In this document: positions 23,468-33,505 of the stretch, one piece after another
How the letters are laid out: the number at the start of each line of letters is the position of its first letter
How positions within the stretch are numbered: the first letter of the stretch is position 1
Assembly (NCBI GenBank): GCA_013329055.1
Contig: DUKY01000016.1
Span: forward strand, 1 to 64,000
Length of the DNA: 64,000 nt
Direction of reading: 5' to 3'
Source of the DNA: Nanobdellota archaeon
GTDB taxonomy: Archaea; Nanobdellota; Nanobdellia; Pacearchaeales; GW2011-AR1
Notes under the pieces: generated by a model
Databases searched by the model: none
What the model was told of the DNA's origin: nothing
Seen by the model: only the letters and a program-made list of their open reading frames with translations
Position numbers and translations under genes: made by a program

Positions 23468-26400
23468 ATGGTAAAACATAATCAAAAAATTAATTTAATG
23501 TTAATTGTATTTTTTCAAATAATTTTAATATTAAATATGACTTTTGCAGAAAGTTATTTTTTACATCAAGCAGACCAAATAACAGAGAATATAATTAGTG
23601 ATAAAAATGACAAAGATTTATCGGATTTAATTTCAAAATTTTTAATTGATTTTTTAATTATAAAACAAATTGGAACAGTTTCTGCAATTGGCTGGAGTTG
23701 TTGCCCTGAAACAATTATAGGTGCAAAATGCCAAGAACTTGCAAGTGTTGATACTGAAAGCTGTGCTGTTGAGATGATTCCTTCTAAATGTGAAGAATTT
23801 TCAGATTGCCAACTTGGTTGCTGTGTTGATGAAATTGAAGGGCTTTGCAGTACAAAAACTCCTAAATCAATTTGTAAAAGGGATAATGGTACTTGGAGTG
23901 AAGATGAAAATTGCTTGATTCAAGAATGCCAAAAAGGATGCTGTATGTTAGGGGAAGAAGCTTCATTTGTTACTGAAACCAGATGTGAACAGCTTTCGGA
24001 TATCTCCGGAACACAAAAAGATTTCCGAGATATAAATAATGAAGTGGATTGTCTTATGCAAAAAGTAAGTTCTAAGTTAGGAGCCTGTGTATTGGATTTT
24101 GAACCAATAATGAATCGTACTAATAAAACTAATTCATCTATTACAGGAGCAATAATCTCTAATTCAACAAATAATAGAACAAGCACAAATTTTACTGATG
24201 ATGAAACTTGCAGGATTGTTACAGAAAGCGAATGCTACGAAATGGGGGGAACATTTGCCGGGGGTTATTTATGTTCACACCCTGATTTAAATACCGGATG
24301 CAAAAGACAAACAACAATTAATTGTGTTGATTCAAGTGATGAAATTTTCTGGTTTGATTCTTGCGGTAATAAAGAAAACATTTATTCTTCAGACAGGGAT
24401 GCTTCATGGAATGGAGGGATGATGATGAGTAAAGAAAAAAGTTGCAATCCAGATGTATCAAATGCAAATTCAAAGGATTGTGGGAATTGCAATTATTTTT
24501 TAGGAAGTATTTGTCAAGAGAGTAAAAACCCTAAGGTAAAAGATGGAAATTTTATCTGCAAAGATATGGATTGCATTGATGAAGATGGAACTAAAAGAAA
24601 AAACGGAGAGAGCTGGTGCATATATGATTCTTATATTGGAGACGGAAAAGATACTGTTGGAAGCAGACACTGGAAAAGAATGTGCATTGATGGAGAGATA
24701 AAAGTAGAACCTTGTGCAGATTATAGAGGAGAAATTTGTGTTCAGGCAAAAAATGAAGAAGGCGAATCGTTTTCATATGCAGCATGTGTTGTGAATGAAG
24801 CACTTGCATGTATTTTAGAGTATAATTCTTTAGAAACAGAAGAAGAACGGGATGCAAAGTGTTTAGAGAATAAAGATTGCATGATTAAAGAAGTTAAAGT
24901 GAGTAAAGACTTTACTTATGATATCTGTACTTCGAGATATCCTAAAGGATTTGATTTAGTAGAAACTGAAAAGGGTAAAACTCAAGAGAGATTATGTGAT
25001 ATCGGTTCACAAAATTGCACAGTTTTATTAAAGAAAGGTTGGTTTAAAAGTGATTATACTTGTGAAAAAAATTGTGAATGCAAAACTAAATTATTTACTC
25101 AACAATTAAATGATGTTTGTATTTCCCTTGGAGACTGCGGTTCTTATATTAATTTTGTAGGAGACGGGAGCGATAATATTATTGTTAAAAATACTGAAAA
25201 GATTTCTTGGAGAGATTATATCGGTTTTGCTGAACCTGTAAAAGGTCAATTTGCTGAACCAAAAAAGAATCGAGGACCAATGGGAGGAGAATCTAATGGA
25301 ACAGACAGAAAAAGCAATGTTAAAGGGGATGATTTAAGTGGTCTTGATATGCTTGGAACTATTGCTGGGGGTCTTGGGACATTAGTGGGAGGGGCACAAT
25401 ATTTATATGGGGGAGAGATACTTTATGCTTCAGGATATGGTTTTTTTGCTGCAGAGGGAGCTAGTGCAGGAGTTGGAGTTACACCAGTATTTGCTTCTTT
25501 TGGAGCAGCAGCAGCAGGTTTTGCAATTGGTTCAATAATTGGTTCTTATTGGGCTAAATCAATTGGAGCTACTAAAGAAACTGCAATGATTATGGCAATT
25601 TCCGGAGGGGTTGCAGGAGCTGCAATAGGTTATGCTTTAGTACAAGCATCAATTTCTACTTTCAACATTTATGTTATTGTTATAGCAATAATTATTATGA
25701 TAATTGCTGCACTTTTTGGACCTAGATATAAAACTGAAAAAGTTACTTTCAAATGCCAGCAATGGTCTGCACCTACAGGAGGAGAAAATTGTGAAAAATG
25801 CAATGAAGACCCATTAAAACCATGTTCGGCATATAGATGCAGTTCACTTGGACAAGCTTGTCAACTTATGGAAAATGATACTAAAAACCCGATTTGCATT
25901 GGAAGTGATGATGATGGTAAACCCCCGATTATATTTCCATTAAATACATCAGAAGGATATAAATTCTTTGAGAAAACAAATGATGGAGTAAAGATACGAA
26001 CAGATAATCAAAAATGCATTCCTGAATTTACAATGTTTGATTTTTCTTTAGGAACTGATGAACTTGCTCAATGTAAGTATAGTTTTGAAAAAACAAAAGA
26101 TTATGAAGAGATGACTGAAACATTCTTGGAATCAAATTCATATTCAATGAATCATTCAACATCGTTTATGATGCCAAGTATTCAAAGTTTAGAAAATGAT
26201 ATTAATGACACAGAAATTACTGTTATTCAAGATTTAAAGGAAACATATGCTAAATTAAATTTATATGTTCGTTGCCAAGATGTATATGGTAATAAAAATG
26301 TTAGAGAATATATTGTTAATCTTTGCATTAATGACGGACCTGATTTAACTGCTCCATACATTAAACAGATGGATCCAAAAAATGGAGGCAACATTAAATT

Positions 26401-27478
26401 TAATTCTACACAAGCACAAATTACTGCTTATGTTAATGAACCTGCAGATTGTAAATATGATACCATCCCGAAAAAAGCATATGAACAAATGAATAACTCG
26501 ATGCAATGCAATACTCAATTAGATGGTTCTGGTTTATATGGCTGGCCATGTCAGGCGACATTTAGTAATTTAAAACCTGGTGCAAATAAATTTTATCTAA
26601 AATGCAAAGACCAGCCTTGGTTAAATGAATCAAATACTTCAAGAAATGCTAATACAGAAGATTATATTTATACTTTAAATGTTGCTGAAAAAAAGTTTAA
26701 TATTTCTTCTATTTCTCCTCAGGGTATAATTAAAAATGGTTTTGCTCCTTCACAGGTTAATTTAGAAGTTCAAACAATTGGCGGGGTAGAAAATGGCAAG
26801 GGAACATGCGAATATAGTTTTACACAAAATGGTGAATATTATCAATTCTTTTCTACATTTAGTGCCAAACATAAACAAACATTTGAATTAATGGGAGGAA
26901 ATTATACTATTTATGTTAAATGCGAAGATGAAACAAATGATCAAGATAGCAGAATATCACAATTTGATTTACAGATTGATTCAACACCTCCGGTTGTAAT
27001 AAATTATACTGAAGGAGAAAAAATTGAATTTTATACTGATGAAGATGCTGAATGTTATTATCATCCTTCTAAATGTAATTTTGATTTTGAAAATGGCACT
27101 TTAATCAGTACTAAATTTACAACAGAACATCAAATTACATTTGACCCTAGCATAACATATCATATTAAATGCACAGATGTGTGGAAAAATACTAATCCTG
27201 ATTGTGCAATTATTTTGAATGCTCCGGATTTAGACCTTCCAATGATTGTCAGGGCTTATAATTCAAATTCTGAATTGAAGATTATGACTGATAAGATTTC
27301 TAAATGTTATTATGATTTTGAAACTTGTTTATTTAATCCGGTTAATGCTCCGTCTATGACTGCAGATTTGACAAAAGAGCATACAGTTAATTGGATTCCC
27401 GGAAAAGTTTATCATATTAAGTGTGCAGATGCCTGGGGCAATTTTCCAATTGATTGCACACGAAAAATTTCGATGTAA
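23468..27478 (+). CDS. Giant Cys-rich secreted surface protein of cassette 1
   Basis: A 1336-residue protein with a signal peptide (KINLMLIVFFQIILILNMTFAES). The start at 23468 follows the previous stop by 4 bases. The N-terminal half is rich in paired cysteines (GCCVDEIEGLCS, QKGCCMLGEE, SHPDLNTGCKRQT, SCGNKENIYSS) in an order kept in the paralogues at 28955 and 34610. A hydrophobic Gly/Ala-rich stretch of about 100 residues follows (around residues 640-750: two to three possible membrane segments), absent from the second paralogue. The C-terminal third is four to five Ig-like repeats with (D/N)xTPPVVINY and YHIKCADxWGN motifs, ending ARKISM-like RKISM. The last codons and stop lie inside a 15-bp inverted repeat. 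Confidence 0.85.
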   Translation: MVKHNQKINLMLIVFFQIILILNMTFAESYFLHQADQITENIISDKNDKDLSDLISKFLIDFLIIKQIGTVSAIGWSCCPETIIGAKCQELASVDTESCAVEMIPSKCEEFSDCQLGCCVDEIEGLCSTKTPKSICKRDNGTWSEDENCLIQECQKGCCMLGEEASFVTETRCEQLSDISGTQKDFRDINNEVDCLMQKVSSKLGACVLDFEPIMNRTNKTNSSITGAIISNSTNNRTSTNFTDDETCRIVTESECYEMGGTFAGGYLCSHPDLNTGCKRQTTINCVDSSDEIFWFDSCGNKENIYSSDRDASWNGGMMMSKEKSCNPDVSNANSKDCGNCNYFLGSICQESKNPKVKDGNFICKDMDCIDEDGTKRKNGESWCIYDSYIGDGKDTVGSRHWKRMCIDGEIKVEPCADYRGEICVQAKNEEGESFSYAACVVNEALACILEYNSLETEEERDAKCLENKDCMIKEVKVSKDFTYDICTSRYPKGFDLVETEKGKTQERLCDIGSQNCTVLLKKGWFKSDYTCEKNCECKTKLFTQQLNDVCISLGDCGSYINFVGDGSDNIIVKNTEKISWRDYIGFAEPVKGQFAEPKKNRGPMGGESNGTDRKSNVKGDDLSGLDMLGTIAGGLGTLVGGAQYLYGGEILYASGYGFFAAEGASAGVGVTPVFASFGAAAAGFAIGSIIGSYWAKSIGATKETAMIMAISGGVAGAAIGYALVQASISTFNIYVIVIAIIIMIIAALFGPRYKTEKVTFKCQQWSAPTGGENCEKCNEDPLKPCSAYRCSSLGQACQLMENDTKNPICIGSDDDGKPPIIFPLNTSEGYKFFEKTNDGVKIRTDNQKCIPEFTMFDFSLGTDELAQCKYSFEKTKDYEEMTETFLESNSYSMNHSTSFMMPSIQSLENDINDTEITVIQDLKETYAKLNLYVRCQDVYGNKNVREYIVNLCINDGPDLTAPYIKQMDPKNGGNIKFNSTQAQITAYVNEPADCKYDTIPKKAYEQMNNSMQCNTQLDGSGLYGWPCQATFSNLKPGANKFYLKCKDQPWLNESNTSRNANTEDYIYTLNVAEKKFNISSISPQGIIKNGFAPSQVNLEVQTIGGVENGKGTCEYSFTQNGEYYQFFSTFSAKHKQTFELMGGNYTIYVKCEDETNDQDSRISQFDLQIDSTPPVVINYTEGEKIEFYTDEDAECYYHPSKCNFDFENGTLISTKFTTEHQITFDPSITYHIKCTDVWKNTNPDCAIILNAPDLDLPMIVRAYNSNSELKIMTDKISKCYYDFETCLFNPVNAPSMTADLTKEHTVNWIPGKVYHIKCADAWGNFPIDCTRKISM

Positions 27479-27502
27479 CGTAGAATTTCGAAATTTTTCG
27501 TG
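27459..27502 (+). terminator. Long hairpin spanning the stop codon of cassette 1
   Basis: CACGAAAAATTTCGA (27459-27473) pairs perfectly with TCGAAATTTTTCGTG (27488-27502); the TAA stop at 27476-27478 is in the loop. It may serve as terminator or mRNA 3'-end stabiliser. The same hairpin spans the stop codon of the paralogue at 32794. The left arm is the sequence that is copied between the modules downstream. Confidence 0.7.
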
Positions 27503-27504
27503 CC

Positions 27505-28116
27505 ACTAAATCACCAAACGCCTTGCCTACGCAAGGAAAAAAACAAGATTTAGTTTGCATGAAAAATCTCGATGTAAAGAATGAAGTGCCACTAAATCAC
27601 CAAACGCCTTGCCTACGCAAGGAAAAAAACAAGATTTAGTTTGCATGAAAAATCTCGATGTAAAGAATGAAGTGCCACTAAACCCCCCGCTGTGTCTACA
27701 CACAGAAAACTATTAAGGATTTAGTTGGCACGCAAAATTTCAATGTAAAGAATGAAGTGACACTAAATCACCTACGCCTTGCCTAAAGCAAGGAAAAAAA
27801 CAAGATTTAGTTTGCATGAAAAATTCCAATGTAAAGAATGAAGTGACACTAAACCCCCCGCTGTGCCTTCAACAAGAATCAAAGATTCTCGAGCATGACA
27901 ACTTCACGAAACAACAAGAAGTTGTCATACGCACAGAAAAATATTAAAGATTTAGTCGGTGCTAAAGATTCAAAGAATCTTGGTTCCACTAAATCCTGCT
28001 GTGTCTACACACAGAAACTATTAAGGATTTAGTCGGCATGAAAAATTTCGATGTAAAGAATGAAGTGCCACTAAATCACCAACGCCTTGCCTAAAGCAAG
28101 GAAAAAAACAAGATTA
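27505..28116 (+). repeat. Array of seven nested stem-loop modules with copies of the upstream gene end
   Basis: Seven units with outer stem ACTAAA(T/C)C...GATTTAGT: 27505-27554, 27591-27640, 27677-27725, 27762-27811, 27848-27956, 27988-28033 and a degenerate one at 28070-28116. Inner hairpins are CCTTGC-CTAC-GCAAGG, CTGTGT-CTAC-ACACAG or CTGTGC...GCACAG, changing on both sides together. In most gaps the linker (about 36 bp, (C/T)ATGAAAAAT(C/T)TCGATGTAAAG...) is a copy of the last codons and stop of the upstream gene. Unit 5 carries a further palindrome in its inner loop (TGACAACTTC / GAAGTTGTCA, and GAATC-AAA-GATTC). The array fills the 677-base gap between cassettes 1 and 2. Confidence 0.9.
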
Positions 28117-28167
28117 AACCCAAAAGGTAATAAATAACAAAAATTTAAAATTAATGTGAAAAAAGAG

Positions 28168-28953
28168 ATGAGTTTTGATAAAAGAGGACAGATGACGATG
28201 TTTATTGTAATTGCGATTTTAATTATTAGCGGAATTGCACTACTAATATTTTTTAATAAAGGGACTCCATTAATCGGAAGTCATCAGGAAATTAATAAAA
28301 AAGAATTTTTAGAAAGTTGTGTTGAAGAAGAGGTCAAAAATACATTAGAAATAATTGGTTTACAAGGAGGATATTTTAGCGAGAGCAAAATAATGACTAA
28401 GCCATTTAGTTCAGGAAGTACATATGGACAAAAAAACATTGCAGTTTTATGTTATAATAAAAATTATTTTGATCCTTGCATTAATCAGGATCCTATGTTA
28501 ATTCAGCATTTAAATGATGAAATTAAATTGGGGATTTCTAAAACTGTTAAAGATTGTTTTGATGCTTTAACATTAAGTTTGGAAAATCAAGGATTTGAGG
28601 TACAAGCAAAATATAATGGGTTTGATGTCCAATTATTGCCTGAAAAATTAAAATTAGATATTAAGGGGGAAATTACAATAAGTCAAACAGGATCTACAAC
28701 AAAAGAAAAAGATTTTGAAATTCTTTTTAGAACCAGATTATATGATATCGCAATAGTTGCCCAGAATATTATTAATCAGGAAGCTTCAACATGTTCATTT
28801 GACCATTCAGGGTTCATGTTATATTTTAAAGAATTTAGTATTGATAAAATAAGAACTTCAGATTCATTTGATATATTTGCAGTTAAATCTAAAGATAGTT
28901 ATGAAATATTTAATTTTGCATTAAGAGGATGTGTAATTCCTCCGGGAGTATAA
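28168..28953 (+). CDS. Prepilin-like membrane protein of cassette 2
   Basis: A 261-residue paralogue of the gene at 22690: MSFDKRGQMTMFIVIAILIISGIALLIFF at the N-terminus, then LESCVEEEV, LCYNKNYFDPCINQDPML and a final NFALRGCVIPPGV. A GTG four codons upstream (28156) is in frame and is an alternative start; the ATG is preferred because it sits like the paralogues' start before KRGQ. The stop is followed after one base by the ATG of the giant partner gene. Confidence 0.85.
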   Translation: MSFDKRGQMTMFIVIAILIISGIALLIFFNKGTPLIGSHQEINKKEFLESCVEEEVKNTLEIIGLQGGYFSESKIMTKPFSSGSTYGQKNIAVLCYNKNYFDPCINQDPMLIQHLNDEIKLGISKTVKDCFDALTLSLENQGFEVQAKYNGFDVQLLPEKLKLDIKGEITISQTGSTTKEKDFEILFRTRLYDIAIVAQNIINQEASTCSFDHSGFMLYFKEFSIDKIRTSDSFDIFAVKSKDSYEIFNFALRGCVIPPGV

Positions 28954-28954
28954 A

Positions 28955-31900
28955 ATGGATAATAAAATTAAATTCAAATTAGGACTAATTGTTTTCTTAA
29001 TTGGATTTTTAATTATGAACAACATTTATGCTTTGGATATTAATTGCTGTCCAAAAATGATTGATAAATCCATATGCCAAGAAATCCTTGATACAGATAC
29101 ATCAACATGTTCTGTATCTCCACTTCCGGTTAGATGTGAAGAGTTTTCGGATTGCCAATTAGGATGTTGCATTGATAAAACTGAAGGTCTTTGCACAACT
29201 CAAGCTCCAAGATCAGCCTGTGAAGATAATAATGGAACTTGGGAAGATGATGCATCATGTTCTATTTCAGAATGTCAAAAAGGTTGTTGTGTAATTCAGG
29301 AGAATAGTTTATTTGTAACTGACCAAAGATGCGACCAGCTTTCAAATATTTCAGGAGTTGAAAAAGATTTTAGAGAAGTACAAACAGAGATGCAATGTCT
29401 GATGTTAAAAGGAAGCGGTGACAAAGGTGCTTGTGTTTTTGGATTTGTACCACGTATTAATGAAACTAATAATACAAAAAATAATTCCAAAACTATTAAA
29501 CCTTATACTTCTAATAATACTATTAATAATTCTAATTCTACGAATAATACAAATTCGTCTATCACAGGTTACCTTGTTTCAAATAATTCAAGAATGCCCA
29601 GAGAATCAAATGAATCAGAAGAAGATAATGGTGCTTGCAGGATTACAACTGAATCTGAATGTTATGACATGGGGGGAATGTTTGCTAATAGCTATTTATG
29701 TTCTCACCCTGATTTAAATACCGGATGTAAAAGACAGACAAGTATTGATTGTTCTGATACAAGTGATGAAATTTTTTGGTTTGATTCCTGCGGGAATAAA
29801 GAGAACATTTATTCTTCAAATAAAGATGCTTCGTGGAATGGCGGGATGATGATGAGCAAAGAACAAAGTTGTGGAGCAGGTTCTTCAAATGCTAATTCAC
29901 AAGATTGCGGTAACTGTAATTATATTTTGGGAAGTATTTGTGCTGAAAGTGAAAACCCTAAAGTTAAAGACGGAGATTTTATCTGCAAAGATATGAATTG
30001 TGTTGAGAAAGATGGGACCAAAAGACAAAATGGTGAAAGCTGGTGTGTATATGATTCTTATATTGGCGACGGAAAAGATACTGTTGGAAGCAGACACTGG
30101 AAAAGACTCTGCACTGATGGGGAGATAGATGTTGAACCTTGTGCAGATTATAGAGCAGAACTTTGTGCACAAAAAGTAACAGAAGTTGAAATGCCTGAAG
30201 GGGGAAAAAAATCACTTACTGTTGCTAAGTGTGTTATTAATGAAGGGTTAAATTGCATCTTTGATTATAATGACCCCAAGGATGCTGAAAAAACTGCAAA
30301 ATGTTTGAAGAATACTGATTGTATGATTAATCATGTTTATGTAAGTGAATACTTTCAATTTGATTTTTGCACTGCAAGGTATCCAAAAGGATTTGAATTA
30401 AAAAATGAAGATGATAAAGAAGACAGGGGGGTTAAACAAAAAGCATTATGCTCAATGAGTTCACAAAATTGCACAGTTATCTATGAAAAAAAGAGAAAAG
30501 GAATGTTTGGCAGTAAATGGGTGTGTGTTGCTAACTGTGAATGCCAAACAGATGCATTTATCGCAGAAATGAATGATCTTTGCATCTCTATGGGAGATTG
30601 CGGAACTTACATTAATTATATTGGAGAAGGAACAAAGAATATTGGTTTAGTGAATAACCCTGGAGATGTTGCTTGGGAAGCATACAAACATTTTGCAGAA
30701 CCAGTTAAGGGTCAATTTGTTGCACCAAAAGAATTTAGAGGTCCACAAGGAGAGGCTGGAGGAGAAGAGGAGATTAATACTTATAGACATAAATATACTA
30801 ATGGTTATAGCGGAGAAGTTAATATTTGGGGAACTAATCCGGATGATGGATGGATTGCTAATTGGAACGGGCATGTTGAGATAAAATGGCTTTCAAAAAC
30901 TTTTGGAATGGATGATTATGATGCTTATATGTGGTCGCAATTAACAACAGTAATTATTAAAAAAGAACTTTTGGGAGTTTATGAAACTGGTAGTTATGGA
31001 ATTCCTTCAATTGTATGGGTGATTATTGATTGGATACAGGGAATTGGAAAAACTAAAAAAGTAATTGTTGAATTTCATTGTAATCCTTGGAAAGCTCCGT
31101 TAGGAGGGATAAATTGTGAAAAATGCAATGGTGATTTATTAAAACCTTGTTCAAAATATAGATGTGATTCTTTAGGGCAAGCGTGTATGTTATCAAATTT
31201 AAGTGTTGAATTTCCACTTTGTTTATCTGCAGATGCTAATGACGGTAAACCGCCAGTTATTTCTCCACTTAATGTTTCTAAAGGTTACAAATTCATGGAA
31301 GAAACAGCAAATGGAGTAAAGATTAGAACTGAAGATGGAAAATGCATACCGGAGTTTACTACTGTTAAATTTTCTTTGAAAACAGATAAATTTGCTCAAT
31401 GCAAATACAGTTTAAATAGAACTAAAGATTATACAGATATGGATTTATCTTTTGCAGAAACAACTGCTTTTACGAAAAATCATACAACCTCTTTTATGAT
31501 GCCTAGTTATGATAGTTTAATTAATGAACTCGATCCTGAGGTAGAATTTAGTCGGGATAAATTTGCAAATTTCGATATGTTTGTCAGATGTCAAGATGGA
31601 TATGGCAATGTGAATAAAGTTGAATATGTTGTTAATCTTTGTGTTAATGATGGACCGGATAAAACTGCTCCGTGGATAACAAGAGTTATTCCGGAAAATG
31701 GGAAAACTTTAAGATTTAATACTACAAGTAGTCCAGTTACAGTCTATGTAAATGAACCTGCAAATTGCAGATATGATACAATTGCAAATAAAAAATATGA
31801 AAATATGACTTATAACATGACATGCCAAACTGAACTTTCACAGGTAAGTCTTGGTGGCTGGCCTTGTTCTGCAAATCTTACTAATTTAAGTTTAGGAAAT

Positions 31901-32794
31901 AATAATTTTTATTTTAAATGCAAAGATCAGCCTTGGTTACCGGAAGATAATGAAACAAGGAATGTTAATTCAGAAGATTATGTTTATTCGTTGTATGTTT
32001 CAGAACATAAATTTAATATTAGTTCAATTTCTCCTCAGGATATAATCAAAAACGGATTTGAGCCTGCTCCTGTAACATTAAAAGCTCAAACTTTTGGGGG
32101 AGTAGATTCAGGAAAAGGTACATGTGAATATAGTTTTGCACAAAACGGAAGTTATTATCAATTCCTTAAAACATTTGGATATACTCATACGCAAGTATTT
32201 GATTTAATGGGAGGAAATTATACTATTTATGTTAAATGCCATGATGAATCAGACGACGAAGCTTATGGAACTGCAAATTTTGAATTACAAATTGATACAA
32301 CTCCGCCAGTTATAATTAATTATTCTGAGGATGGAAAAATTGAACTTTATACAGATGAAAAAGCTGAATGCTTTTATCATCCGACTAAATGCAACTTTGA
32401 TATTGATAATGCTACTTCGATGACTGTTGGTTTTTCACAAGAACATTTTGCAAATTGGGACCCAGGTATTACTTATCATGTTAAATGTGCAGATGTTTGG
32501 GGTAATACTAATCCAGATTGTGCAGTTATTTTGAATTCTCCGGATTTAGAACTTCCAATTATTACCAGAGCATATAATGCGGGCAATTCATTAAATATTA
32601 TTACTAGTGAAATTGCTAAATGTTATTATGATTTTGAAACGTGTTATTTTAAACCGGAAAATGCTCCATCTATGACTCCGGATTTAGAAACAGAACATAC
32701 AGTTAATTGGATTCCTGGAAAGGTTTATCATATTAAATGTGCTGATGCATGGGGCAATTATCCTATGGATTGCTCACGAAAAATTTCGATGTAG
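28955..32794 (+). CDS. Giant Cys-rich secreted surface protein of cassette 2
   Basis: A 1279-residue paralogue of the gene at 23468, aligning over almost its full length. The signal peptide is KFKLGLIVFLIGFLIMNNIYA. The Cys-rich N-terminal half keeps the same order (CQLGCCIDKTEGLC, SHPDLNTGCKRQT, SCGNKENIYSS, CNYILGSIC). The middle differs: where paralogue 1 has a Gly/Ala-rich hydrophobic stretch, this one has a hydrophilic segment with several Trp/Tyr residues and one hydrophobic segment (IPSIVWVIIDWIQGIG). The C-terminal Ig-like repeats and the RKISM ending are kept. An Asn/Thr-rich stretch (about residues 170-225) is highly variable between the two, as for a glycosylated linker. Confidence 0.85.
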   Translation: MDNKIKFKLGLIVFLIGFLIMNNIYALDINCCPKMIDKSICQEILDTDTSTCSVSPLPVRCEEFSDCQLGCCIDKTEGLCTTQAPRSACEDNNGTWEDDASCSISECQKGCCVIQENSLFVTDQRCDQLSNISGVEKDFREVQTEMQCLMLKGSGDKGACVFGFVPRINETNNTKNNSKTIKPYTSNNTINNSNSTNNTNSSITGYLVSNNSRMPRESNESEEDNGACRITTESECYDMGGMFANSYLCSHPDLNTGCKRQTSIDCSDTSDEIFWFDSCGNKENIYSSNKDASWNGGMMMSKEQSCGAGSSNANSQDCGNCNYILGSICAESENPKVKDGDFICKDMNCVEKDGTKRQNGESWCVYDSYIGDGKDTVGSRHWKRLCTDGEIDVEPCADYRAELCAQKVTEVEMPEGGKKSLTVAKCVINEGLNCIFDYNDPKDAEKTAKCLKNTDCMINHVYVSEYFQFDFCTARYPKGFELKNEDDKEDRGVKQKALCSMSSQNCTVIYEKKRKGMFGSKWVCVANCECQTDAFIAEMNDLCISMGDCGTYINYIGEGTKNIGLVNNPGDVAWEAYKHFAEPVKGQFVAPKEFRGPQGEAGGEEEINTYRHKYTNGYSGEVNIWGTNPDDGWIANWNGHVEIKWLSKTFGMDDYDAYMWSQLTTVIIKKELLGVYETGSYGIPSIVWVIIDWIQGIGKTKKVIVEFHCNPWKAPLGGINCEKCNGDLLKPCSKYRCDSLGQACMLSNLSVEFPLCLSADANDGKPPVISPLNVSKGYKFMEETANGVKIRTEDGKCIPEFTTVKFSLKTDKFAQCKYSLNRTKDYTDMDLSFAETTAFTKNHTTSFMMPSYDSLINELDPEVEFSRDKFANFDMFVRCQDGYGNVNKVEYVVNLCVNDGPDKTAPWITRVIPENGKTLRFNTTSSPVTVYVNEPANCRYDTIANKKYENMTYNMTCQTELSQVSLGGWPCSANLTNLSLGNNNFYFKCKDQPWLPEDNETRNVNSEDYVYSLYVSEHKFNISSISPQDIIKNGFEPAPVTLKAQTFGGVDSGKGTCEYSFAQNGSYYQFLKTFGYTHTQVFDLMGGNYTIYVKCHDESDDEAYGTANFELQIDTTPPVIINYSEDGKIELYTDEKAECFYHPTKCNFDIDNATSMTVGFSQEHFANWDPGITYHVKCADVWGNTNPDCAVILNSPDLELPIITRAYNAGNSLNIITSEIAKCYYDFETCYFKPENAPSMTPDLETEHTVNWIPGKVYHIKCADAWGNYPMDCSRKISM

Positions 32795-33434
32795 GGAAAT
32801 TTCGAAATTTTTCGTGCAACTAAACCCCCCACTGTCCTTCAACGAGAATCAAAGATTCTCGAGCATGACAACTTCACGAAACAACAAGAAGTTGTCATAC
32901 GCACAGAAAAATATTAAAGATTTAGTTGGCATGAAAAATTTCAATGTAAAGAATAAAATGCCACTAAATCACCAAACCTTAAGCAAGATTTAGTTTGCAT
33001 GAAAAATTTTAATGTAAGTTTAGAAAAACTAAATCAACCAACGCCTTGCCTACAATGAGAATCAAAGATTCTCAAGCATGACAACTTCGCGAAACAACAA
33101 GAAGTTGTCATACGCAAGGATTAAAACAAGATTTAGTTGGCATGAAAAATTCCAATGTAAAGAATGAAGTACAACTAAATCACCAAACGCCTTGCCTACG
33201 CAAGGATTAAAACAAGATTTAGTTTGCATGAAAAATTCCAATGTAAAGCGAAAGTTTAGTGCCACTAAACCCCCGCTGTGCCTTCAACGAGAATCAAAGA
33301 TTCTCGAGCATGACAACTTCATGAAACAACAAGAAGTTGTCATACGCACAGAAAAATATTAAAGATTTAGTCGGTGCTAAAGATTCAAAAAATCTTGGCA
33401 CAACTAAATCACCAAACCTTAAGCAAGATTTAGT
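32775..33434 (+). repeat. Array of six nested stem-loop modules after cassette 2
   Basis: It begins with the same stop-codon hairpin as cassette 1 (arms 32775-32789 and 32802-32816). Units follow at 32819-32926, 32963-32994, 33028-33137, 33174-33223, 33264-33371 and 33403-33434. Three of them carry the additional palindrome in the inner loop, in CTGT(C/G)C-type and CCTTGC-type stems alike (the clearest is 33028-33137, in which the CTAC loop of CCTTGC-GCAAGG is split). Two are shortened, with the inner hairpin reduced to CCTTAAGCAAG. Linkers again contain GCATGAAAAATT(T/C)(C/T)AATGTAA, a copy of the gene end. The array ends about 70 bases before the next coding start. Confidence 0.9.
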
Positions 33435-33505
33435 TTGCATGAAAAATTCCAAGAGTAAATTTCAATTTGGTTAACTATATAAATAATAAATTACATAAAA
33501 TAAAT

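Noticed and set aside
27505..28116. Integron attC sites
   Set aside because: Units lack the R''/R' core GTT...AAC arrangement with extrahelical bases, there are no cassette genes between them, and no integron integrase is present.
27505..33434. The repeat arrays as CRISPR arrays
   Set aside because: The repeated parts are long nested palindromes with variable stems, the intervening parts are copies of the gene end and not unique spacers, and no cas gene is present.
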